A stretch of 6,588 nt of DNA, taken from the NCBI GenBank assembly GCA_003222065.1, contig QHUV01000095.1:1-6588 (forward strand), written 5' to 3'. The translations under genes were made by a program, and so were the position numbers. Shown here one piece after another: positions 1 to 6,142 of the stretch. The notes beneath the pieces were generated by a model. The model was given only the letters and a program-made list of their open reading frames with translations. It ran no database searches and was not told the DNA's origin. Within the stretch, counting starts at the first letter, position 1. Each line of letters begins with the position of its first letter. The stretch is from Gemmatimonadota bacterium. Lineage in GTDB: Bacteria; Gemmatimonadota; Gemmatimonadetes; Gemmatimonadales; Gemmatimonadaceae.

Positions 1-88
1 GATTCAGTCGCGGATACTAGACGCGTGTTACGAGATCGTGACGAAGACCGCATCGCCCTGGCTCGCGAGGAGCAGATAGTTTTCCGAC

Positions 89-873
89 GTGCGCGAAGCG
101 ACATCGGGTCTCCCCGCCACTGCGGTCCCGCAGTCTGGGCGCTTGGGCTATTGGCCCACGGCCGGCGCGCCCGTTGGTGGCGGCGAGCGCGTGTTGGTTG
201 TCGATGACGAACCCGACATCACCGCACTCGTCGCCTATCATCTTGCCAAAGCCGGTTTTCGCGTGTCGACGGCCGCAACCGGGATCGACGCGCTGACGGC
301 GGTCAATGAACAGCATCCATCGCTGATCGTTCTCGATCGCATGCTTCCGGGGATACCGGCGACGAAGTGCTCGCAACCATTCGCGCCACCTCGTCGTCTC
401 GCGAGATTCCCGTGCTCATGCTCACCGCCCGCCGAGAGGAGCCGGACCGCATTCGCGGCCTCACCCTCGGCGCGGATGATTACCTCACGAAGCCGTTCAG
501 CACGCTGGAGCTCGTGCTTCGCGTTGGCGCTATCCTGCGTCGCGCTCGCAGCGCTGCGACCAGCTCGGACACGGTCTCCGTCGGTCCGCTCGAGATCGAT
601 CGTGCGCGTCACCGCGTAACGGTCAGTGGACAAGCAATCGATCTCACGGCTACCGAATTCAAACTGCTCCTCACACTCGCCCTTCGACGTGGTCGTCTGC
701 AGAGCCGGGCGCAGTTGCTCGAGGACGTGTGGGACGCCGCGCCTGACGTGCAAACGCGAACCGTCGACATGCACGTGCAGCGACTTCGCGCCAAGCTCGG
801 TCCCGAGCTGGAGCTCATCGAGACGATTCGCGGATTCGGGTATCGTCTGCGCGCGGTGAACGGCAGCTTGTAA
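89..873 (+). pseudogene. OmpR/PhoB-family response regulator, interrupted by a -1 frameshift
   Basis: This is a two-component DNA-binding response regulator split over two frames. The first frame carries the receiver start: VLVVDDEPD with the acidic pair at 203-208, and the phospho-acceptor Asp at 335-337 in IVLDRMLPG. At 358-360 the reading must change frame. One extra G after CCG would give PGDEVLATIR and join the halves exactly. The second frame carries the conserved Thr (424, MLTAR) and Lys (490, LTKPF), then an OmpR-type winged helix from about 577 to 860 ending in IRGFGYRL. The repaired protein would be 261 residues from the GTG at 89, or 227 from the GTG at 191; the family norm is about 225-240, so the later start is likelier. 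Neither start has a well-placed ribosome binding site. No sensor kinase lies next to it. The break may be a true mutation or a read/assembly error. Family assignment is firm; start and functional status are not. Confidence 0.85.
137..172. repeat. Nested imperfect inverted repeat upstream of the receiver domain
   Basis: Outer arms GGGCGC (137-142) and GCGCCC (167-172) enclose an inner stem TGGGC (144-148) / GCCCA (154-158) with a 5-base loop. If the response regulator starts at 191, this lies in its 5' leader and could fold in the RNA. If it starts at 89, it is coding sequence. There is no T-run, so it is not a standard terminator. In DNA this GC-rich such stems also arise by chance. Confidence 0.25.
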
Positions 874-961
874 ATCGTCGTCTCGCCACGGTCAAGCTGG
901 AGACGGAGCGGCTGGCTCTCGTTAGGCGGCGATCACGCTGTACCAACCGTGGTGCACAGCT

Positions 962-1567
962 TCACAACCGCCGCTGCTGCTGGTTGCGGCTGTTCGCGAT
1001 CATCCGGTCCACGAGCTCGACGAGATCCTCGCCGATCCGCTTGAGACCTTTGCACTGCACGCACGAGGTCGCGCCCTCGAGCAGCAGGTAAAACAGATTC
1101 GCGGCGAGTGCCGGATCTTGAAATCCCGCCTCCTCGCAAAGCTTTTGCACGCGTTTGTGCTGACGCAGCTTGTGCGCCTCGATGACACGGCGCGCCGGAT
1201 GATCCCGCTCCGGCAGCTCCGCCAGCGCGTTCGCTAGAGCTGAGCCACGCCCCTCCATCTCGGCGAGCGTTGTGGCGACGCGTCTGCCCCAGTCGGCAAG
1301 CTGAGCCTGCGGATTGTTCGGGTTCTTCGCGCTGATCTCCTCCCACCCCGCTTCCTTCTGCGCGATGATGCCGCGCACCCACTCGGCGATCAACTCGTCC
1401 TTCGACGCGAAGTGCCGGTAAAGAGTCATCTTGTTCGTGTCGGCCGCGTCGGCGATGGCCTCGACGCCGACGCCCCGGACTCCGTGCTTACTGAACAACT
1501 CGCCCGCGGCAGCGAGAATTCGTTCGCGCGGCGGCAGCGGAGTCTCAGTCTGTGTTTTGGGTGTCAT
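962..1567 (-). CDS. TetR/AcrR-family transcriptional repressor, probable regulator of the adjacent efflux operon
   Basis: This is a 201-residue one-component regulator of typical TetR length. The N-terminal DNA-binding domain spans about residues 12-60: RERILAAAGELFSKHG (helix 1), then VGVEAIADAADTNKMTLYRHF (helix-turn-helix), then ASKDELI. The C-terminal ligand/dimer domain is helical and contains LFYLLLEGATSC near residues 158-169. Cysteines are C144, C169 and C172, the last two forming a CVQC motif. The ATG at 1567 is preceded by GAGGAAG (plus-strand 1572-1578) with a 4-base spacer, a good ribosome binding site. The gene is divergent from the pump operon, and the 169-bp gap to the adaptor start holds twin palindromes, the usual layout of a local repressor such as AcrR or TtgR. 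Binding to those sites, autoregulation and the inducing ligand are inferred. Family confidence is high; specificity is unknown. Confidence 0.93.
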   Translation of the reverse strand: MTPKTQTETPLPPRERILAAAGELFSKHGVRGVGVEAIADAADTNKMTLYRHFASKDELIAEWVRGIIAQKEAGWEEISAKNPNNPQAQLADWGRRVATTLAEMEGRGSALANALAELPERDHPARRVIEAHKLRQHKRVQKLCEEAGFQDPALAANLFYLLLEGATSCVQCKGLKRIGEDLVELVDRMIANSRNQQQRRL

Positions 1568-1587
1568 GTGTCTTCCTCAACGCATGA

Positions 1588-1607
1588 ATTATCGCCGCTC
1601 GATGATA
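1588..1607 (-). promoter_or_regulatory. Candidate -10 elements for the tetR-type gene
   Basis: On the minus strand TATCAT (plus 1602-1607) matches the sigma70 -10 consensus at five of six positions and would start an mRNA roughly 28 bases before the ATG. A second match, GATAAT (plus 1588-1593), would leave only a very short leader. No good -35 is seen 16-18 bases upstream of either. For TATCAT the -35 zone runs into operator 1, which would allow autorepression. Confidence 0.35.
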
Positions 1608-1614
1608 CACCCAC

Positions 1615-1643
1615 TTGACGAGAAAGTTACCGGTCGGTAACAT
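1615..1643 (+). promoter_or_regulatory. Sigma70-like promoter of the efflux operon
   Basis: TTGACG (1615-1620) matches five of six -35 consensus bases. Exactly 17 bases later TAACAT (1638-1643) matches four of six -10 bases. Transcription would start near 1650. The palindrome at 1626-1641 fills most of the spacer and the first part of the -10, and the second palindrome covers the start site, so a bound repressor would block RNA polymerase. The weak -10 is the main uncertainty. Confidence 0.55.
1626..1641. promoter_or_regulatory. Operator 1: perfect palindrome, likely TetR-type repressor site
   Basis: GTTACCGGTCGGTAAC consists of two perfect 7-base arms (GTTACCG / CGGTAAC) around a central GT. 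It sits between the -35 and -10 of the pump promoter. The arm length, the symmetry and the position between divergent repressor and pump genes are those of TetR-family operators. Binding by the neighbouring regulator is inferred. Confidence 0.8.
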
Positions 1644-1650
1644 ATGGGGT

Positions 1651-1666
1651 GTTACCGGTCAGTAAC
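1651..1666. promoter_or_regulatory. Operator 2: near-perfect copy of the palindrome at the predicted transcription start
   Basis: GTTACCGGTCAGTAAC differs from operator 1 by one base (G to A in the right arm), which breaks one of seven arm pairs. The repeated unit extends to 19 bases, since ATA or ACATA-type sequence follows both copies (1626-1644 and 1651-1669). Start-to-start distance is 25 bp, about two and a half helical turns, so two dimers would sit on roughly opposite DNA faces. Confidence 0.78.
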
Positions 1667-1722
1667 ATAGCTGATGGTACTACGCGTCAGCGCCGCACAC
1701 CGCTGTACGAACCCGTCGAGTC

Positions 1723-1730
1723 AAAGGTGG
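1723..1730 (+). promoter_or_regulatory. Ribosome binding site that sets the adaptor start
   Basis: AAAGGTGG lies six bases before the ATG at 1737. The in-frame ATG at 1674 has no such site, would lie only about 24 bases after the predicted transcription start, and would add 21 residues ahead of a normal signal peptide. This supports 1737 as the true start. Confidence 0.7.
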
Positions 1731-1736
1731 AACAGA

Positions 1737-2897
1737 ATGAGGCTCATCTCGCTTCGCCGCGCCAGGGCTAACACCAAAGTCTATGCCGGAGCCCTGCTAA
1801 TCGCCGGCAATCTCGCTCTCGCTGCCTGCAAGAATCCGCCGCCGGCCTTTCCGCCTCCCGAAGTGACGGTGGCGTCCGTCGTTCAGCGCGACGTCTCGGA
1901 CTTCGACGAGTTCACCGGCCACTTCGAGTCCGTCAATGCCGTCGAGGTTAGGCCCCGCGTCTCCGGCTTCGTACAGCGCGTCGGTTTCATCGAAGGCGCC
2001 ATGGTCCACGAGGGTGACGTGCTCTTCGTGATCGATCCACGGCCCTACGAAGCGGAAGTCGCGAAGGCAGAGGCAGAGGTCGAGCGGGCGAAGACGAGGA
2101 AGCAGTTGGCCGACATGGAGCTCGAGCGCGCACAACGTCTCGTGAGCACGCAGGCGATCTCGCGCGAAGAGCTGGACTCTCGCACCAGCGGCCGCGCCGA
2201 GGGTGACGCCGCGATACGGGCCGCCGAAGCGGCACTCCGTACCGCACGCCTCAATCTCGAGTGGACCACGGTGCGCGCGCCGATCTCGGGCCGCGTCAGC
2301 CGCGCCGAGATCACGCCGGGCAATCTTGTCGAGGCAGGCCCGACGCTCCTCACGACGATCGTGTCGCTCGATCCGATCTACGTCTACTTCGACACCGACG
2401 AACAGGCGTACCTCAAGTACATGGCGAGCGGCCGGCCGAACGGCCGTCCGGTGTACGTCGGCCTCGCCAACGAAGAGGGCTTCTCACATGAGGGAACGCT
2501 CGACTTCGTCGACAACCGCGTCGACCGGTCCGCGGGCACGATTCACGTGCGCGCCGTCCTCGCCAACAAGTCTCATCAGTTCACGCCCGGTCTCTTCGCG
2601 CGCGTTCGACTCGCCGACGGCCAACGTCGTCCCGCGACGCTGATCCAGGACCAATCGATCGGCACGGACCAGGATCGGAAGTTCGTGCTCGTGCTCAAGA
2701 ACGACAACACGGTCGAGTACCGCGCCGTCACCCTCGGCCGAATGGTCGACGGTCTGCGCGCCGTGCAGTCGGGTCTCAAGGCCGGTGAACAGGTCGTCAT
2801 CAATGGTTTGATGCGCGTTCGACCGGGAATGAAGGTCGCCGCAAAGTCCGCCCCCATGGTTGCCGCCGCCGCCGCACCAACTCGGCCGGCTCGTTAG
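1737..2897 (+). CDS. RND efflux periplasmic adaptor (membrane fusion protein), MexE/OqxA-like lipoprotein
   Basis: This adaptor bridges the inner-membrane RND pump and the outer-membrane channel. From the ATG at 1737 it is 386 residues. A basic N-terminus and hydrophobic stretch end in the lipobox LAAC, so C31 should be lipidated, with Lys at +2 and a proline-rich linker (34-41). Next come the first half of the lipoyl/barrel-sandwich domain (about 60-104, VEVRPRVSGFVQRV and GDVLFVIDPRPYEAEV), a heptad-rich alpha-hairpin (about 105-172), the second lipoyl half (about 176-200, VRAPISGRVSRAEITPGNLV), the beta-barrel domain with DPIYVYFDTDEQAYLKY (212-228), and a membrane-proximal domain to about 365. 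The DPIYVYFD-DEQ motif is characteristic of the MexE/OqxA group. The tail is alanine-rich. It is first in the operon, 20 bp before the transporter gene. An alternative start at 1674 is less likely. Confidence 0.93.
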   Translation: MRLISLRRARANTKVYAGALLIAGNLALAACKNPPPAFPPPEVTVASVVQRDVSDFDEFTGHFESVNAVEVRPRVSGFVQRVGFIEGAMVHEGDVLFVIDPRPYEAEVAKAEAEVERAKTRKQLADMELERAQRLVSTQAISREELDSRTSGRAEGDAAIRAAEAALRTARLNLEWTTVRAPISGRVSRAEITPGNLVEAGPTLLTTIVSLDPIYVYFDTDEQAYLKYMASGRPNGRPVYVGLANEEGFSHEGTLDFVDNRVDRSAGTIHVRAVLANKSHQFTPGLFARVRLADGQRRPATLIQDQSIGTDQDRKFVLVLKNDNTVEYRAVTLGRMVDGLRAVQSGLKAGEQVVINGLMRVRPGMKVAAKSAPMVAAAAAPTRPAR

Positions 2898-2917
2898 GCC
2901 TAACTGGAGTCGATCTC

Positions 2918-5900
2918 GTGCGCTTCTCGCGTTTCTTCATCGATCGCCCCGTCTTCGCGGTCGTCCTATCAGTCGTCGTTCTGGCCGCGGGGCTGCTTGC
3001 CATTCGCTCCCTGCCGATCAGTGAGTATCCGGAAGTCACTCCACCGACCATCACCGTCCGCGCCATCTATCCCGGCGCGAACCCGGCGGTGCTCGGGCAA
3101 ACCGTCGGCACACCACTGGAAGAAGCGATCAACGGCGTCGAGCACATGTTGTACATGTCCTCATCGGCGACCGCCGACGGCGTGTTGAACCTGACCGTCA
3201 CCTTCGCCATCGGCACCGACGTCGATCTGGCGCAGGTGCAAGTGCAGAATCGCGTGAACCAGGCGTTGGCGCGGTTACCGGAGGAGGTGCGCGCGCTCGG
3301 CGTCGTCACCGAGAAGCGCTCTCCAGACATCACGATGGTCGTGCACCTCGTGTCGCCGGATGGGCGATACGATCCGGTATACCTCCGCAACTACGCGCTC
3401 CTGAACGTGCGTAATGAGCTGGCCCGGTTGCCGGGCGCCGGACAGGTCATCGTCTTTGGCGCCGGCGACTACGCGATGCGCGTGTGGCTCGATCCGAGCC
3501 GCGTCGCCGCGCACGATCTCGCCGCCGGCGACGTCGTCCAGGCCATCCGCGAGCAGAATCTGCAGGTCGCCGCCGGCGTCGTCGGCGCGCCGCCGATGCC
3601 GGACCCCGTCGCCTATCAGCTGACCGTCCGCGCCCACGGCCGCCTCGCCGACGAGACGGAGTTCGGCAACATCATCGTCAAGACAGGCGCCAATGGGCAG
3701 GTCACCCGGCTGCGTGATGTCGCGCGCATCGAGCTTGGCGCCAGTGAATTCGGTCTGCGTGCGCTACTCAACAACAAGACCGCCGTCGCCATTGTCGTCT
3801 TTCAAGCGCCCGGATCGAACGCGCTCGCGCTATCGAGTGGCGTGCGCACCAAGATGAGCGAATTGAAGCAGCGCTTTCCTCAAGGGCTCGATTGGTCCGC
3901 CGTGTACGACCCGACGGTGTTCGTACGCGAGTCGATCCGCGAAGTGATTCGTACGCTGCTCGAGGCGACGTTGATGGTCGTGCTCGTCGTCGTGCTCTTC
4001 TTGCAAACGTGGCGCGCGTCGATCATCCCTCTCGCCGCCGTGCCAATCTCGATCGTCGGCACGTTCGCGGTCATGCTCGCGTCGGGCTTCTCCATCAACA
4101 CGCTCTCGATGTTTGGTCTCGTGCTCGCGATCGGCATCGTCGTCGACGACGCGATCGTCGTCGTCGAGAACGTCGAGCGGCACATCGAGCAAGGTCTCTC
4201 TCCCTTGGACGCGAGCCATCGCGCGATGGAAGAGGTGAGTGGACCGATCATCGCCATCGCCCTCGTGCTTTGCGCCGTGTTCGTTCCCGTCGCGTTCATC
4301 AGTGGCCTAACGGGGCAGTTCTATCGGCAGTTCGCGTTGACGATCGCGTTCTCGACGCTGATCTCCGCATTCAACTCGCTGACGCTCTCGCCGGCGCTCG
4401 CCGCCGTGCTGCTGCGTTCGCATGACGCACCAGCCGACCGGCCGACGCGCATCATCAACCGGCTGTTCGGGTGGGCGTTCAGACCGTTCAACCGCGCCTT
4501 TGTCCGCGGTTCGACCCGGTACGGCAATGCCGTGCGGATGATCACGCGCCGCTCGGCGATCTCGATTGCCGTCTACGCTGGCCTGGTCGTTCTCGGCATC
4601 CTCGGCTTTTCGCGCGTGCCGAGTGGCTTCGTACCGAGCCAGGACAAACGGTACCTCGTGGCGATTGCGCAGCTACCGGACGCGGCGTCGCTCGATCGTA
4701 CCGAAGCAGTGATTCGGCGCATTGCTGACGTCGCCCTTGCTCAACCAGGCGTGGAAGCCGCCGTGCAGTTTCCCGGACTCTCCGTGAATGGATTCGCCAA
4801 CAAGCCTAACGCGGGGATCGTGTTCCTCGGCCTCAAGCCATTCGAGGAGCGGACGGACAAGAGTCTCAGCAGTGGCGCGATCGTCCAGGCGCTCAACGCG
4901 AAGCTCTCTTCGATTCAGGATGCGTTCGTGGCGGTCTTTCCTCCGCCAGCCGTGAACGGGCTTGGCGCCGTCGGTGGATTCAAACTGATGCTCGAGGACC
5001 GTGCTGGCCTCGGCGACTCCGCGCTCTACGCCGCGGCGCAGACGCTTCTCGGGCGCGCCTATCAGACACCGACGCTCGCCGGCCAGTTCTCGAGCTTCCA
5101 GGTGAACGTGCCGCAGCTCTTCGCCGACGTCGACCGCGACAAGGTCAAGCAGCTCGACGTGCGCCTCAGTGACGTGTTTCAAACATTGCAAATTTATCTC
5201 GGGTCGCAGTACGTCAACGACTTCAACAAGTTCGGCCGCACCTATCAAGTGATTGCACAGGCCGACGCGCCGTTCCGCGCCAGCGCCGAGAACATCACCC
5301 AGCTCAAGGTCCGCAATGCGCAGGGCGAGATGGTACCACTCGGATCGCTGTTGACCGTCAAGCAGTCGTACGGACCCGATCAAGTCACGCACTACAACGG
5401 CTATCCGTCCGCGGACATCAACGGCAGCTCCGGCCCGGGCGTGAGCTCGGGCGAGGCGGTGCAAACGATGGAGCGGCTTGCGGCGGAGACGTTGCCTAAT
5501 GGAGTTGGCTACGAGTGGACGGAGCTCACGTATCAACAAAAGCTTGCCGGAAATACCGCCATCTTCGTGTTTCCGCTGTGCGTGCTGCTCGTGTTTCTCG
5601 TGCTGGCCGCGCAGTACGAGAGCTGGTCGCTGCCGCTCGTCATCATCCTCATCGTTCCGATGTGTCTGCTCTCCGCAATAGGCGGCGTGTGGCTGACGCG
5701 CGGCGACAGCAACGTGTTCACGCAGATCGGATTGCTCGTTCTGGTCGGTCTGGCATGCAAGAACGCCATTTTGATCGTCGAGTTCGCGCGCGATCTCGAG
5801 CGACAGGGGCGCGATCGGCTCACCGCGGCGCTCGAAGCGAGCCGCATTCGGCTGCGCCCGATTCTCATGACGTCCTTCGCGTTCATCATGGGCGTCGTAC

Positions 5901-6142
5901 CGCTCGTCATCGCGACTGGCGCCGGTGCCGAGATGCGGCGCGTGATGGGCATCGCCGTCTTCTCCGGCATGCTTGGCGTCACCTTCTTCGGCCTTGCATT
6001 CACACCGCTGTTCTATGTTCTCATCCGCGGCCTGGTGGCCAAGCGCACTGTCGTGCGCGCGCCAGAGTCGGGTGACATACAGCCCTTACGCCCATGGCGG
6101 CCCTCGCTGGCGGCCGGGAATGATGGAGGTCTCCATGCGTAG
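2918..6142 (+). CDS. RND (HAE1) multidrug efflux transporter permease, MexF/OqxB-like
   Basis: This is the proton-driven inner-membrane trimer subunit that exports hydrophobic or amphiphilic drugs through the adaptor and outer-membrane channel. It has 1074 residues, slightly longer than the usual 1030-1060. The typical RND plan is visible: TM1 (about 10-29), first periplasmic porter loop (30-335), TM2-6 (about 340-500), cytoplasmic linker, TM7 (about 546-562), second porter loop (to about 875), TM8-12 (to about 1035), and a polar C-terminal tail of about 35 residues. The proton relay is complete: D410/D411 in GIVVDDAIVVVENVE, K948 in GLACKNAI, R978 and T985 in RIRLRPILMTS, matching AcrB D407/D408, K940, R971 and T978. 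FPGANP, FLQTWRASIIPLAAVP, AVFPPPAVNGLG and YVNDFN(K)FGRTYQV agree with what I recall of MexF. The start is GTG with TGGAG at 2905-2909, 8 bases upstream. Substrates cannot be read from sequence. Confidence 0.96.
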   Translation: MRFSRFFIDRPVFAVVLSVVVLAAGLLAIRSLPISEYPEVTPPTITVRAIYPGANPAVLGQTVGTPLEEAINGVEHMLYMSSSATADGVLNLTVTFAIGTDVDLAQVQVQNRVNQALARLPEEVRALGVVTEKRSPDITMVVHLVSPDGRYDPVYLRNYALLNVRNELARLPGAGQVIVFGAGDYAMRVWLDPSRVAAHDLAAGDVVQAIREQNLQVAAGVVGAPPMPDPVAYQLTVRAHGRLADETEFGNIIVKTGANGQVTRLRDVARIELGASEFGLRALLNNKTAVAIVVFQAPGSNALALSSGVRTKMSELKQRFPQGLDWSAVYDPTVFVRESIREVIRTLLEATLMVVLVVVLFLQTWRASIIPLAAVPISIVGTFAVMLASGFSINTLSMFGLVLAIGIVVDDAIVVVENVERHIEQGLSPLDASHRAMEEVSGPIIAIALVLCAVFVPVAFISGLTGQFYRQFALTIAFSTLISAFNSLTLSPALAAVLLRSHDAPADRPTRIINRLFGWAFRPFNRAFVRGSTRYGNAVRMITRRSAISIAVYAGLVVLGILGFSRVPSGFVPSQDKRYLVAIAQLPDAASLDRTEAVIRRIADVALAQPGVEAAVQFPGLSVNGFANKPNAGIVFLGLKPFEERTDKSLSSGAIVQALNAKLSSIQDAFVAVFPPPAVNGLGAVGGFKLMLEDRAGLGDSALYAAAQTLLGRAYQTPTLAGQFSSFQVNVPQLFADVDRDKVKQLDVRLSDVFQTLQIYLGSQYVNDFNKFGRTYQVIAQADAPFRASAENITQLKVRNAQGEMVPLGSLLTVKQSYGPDQVTHYNGYPSADINGSSGPGVSSGEAVQTMERLAAETLPNGVGYEWTELTYQQKLAGNTAIFVFPLCVLLVFLVLAAQYESWSLPLVIILIVPMCLLSAIGGVWLTRGDSNVFTQIGLLVLVGLACKNAILIVEFARDLERQGRDRLTAALEASRIRLRPILMTSFAFIMGVVPLVIATGAGAEMRRVMGIAVFSGMLGVTFFGLAFTPLFYVLIRGLVAKRTVVRAPESGDIQPLRPWRPSLAAGNDGGLHA
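6125..6129 (+). promoter_or_regulatory. Ribosome binding site of the outer-membrane factor, inside the transporter gene
   Basis: GGAGG lies five bases before the ATG at 6135 and within the last codons of the transporter gene. It confirms that start and points to translation coupled to, and following, the upstream gene. Confidence 0.75.

Noticed and set aside
238..774. Minus-strand open frame opposite the response regulator
   Set aside because: The plus strand carries clear receiver and winged-helix motifs; the antisense product has no family features.
879..952. Possible terminator between the convergent genes: CGTCTC (879-884)/GAGACG (900-905), and CCACGGT (886-892)/ACCGTGG (946-952)
   Set aside because: The stems are short or have very long loops, and neither is followed by a T-run in either direction. 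I do not call a terminator.
2858..2880. Run of GCC triplets near the adaptor 3' end
   Set aside because: It is simple coding for an alanine-rich C-terminal tail, common in high-GC adaptors.
4138..4170. GTC/GAC-rich tandem triplets
   Set aside because: They encode the conserved GIVVDDAIVVVE helix of the transporter with the locally preferred Val and Asp codons; this is not a functional repeat.
4673..5539. Long minus-strand open frame inside the transporter gene (288 codons)
   Set aside because: It lies wholly opposite a conserved RND gene, its product has no recognisable domain, and long antisense frames are expected in high-GC DNA.
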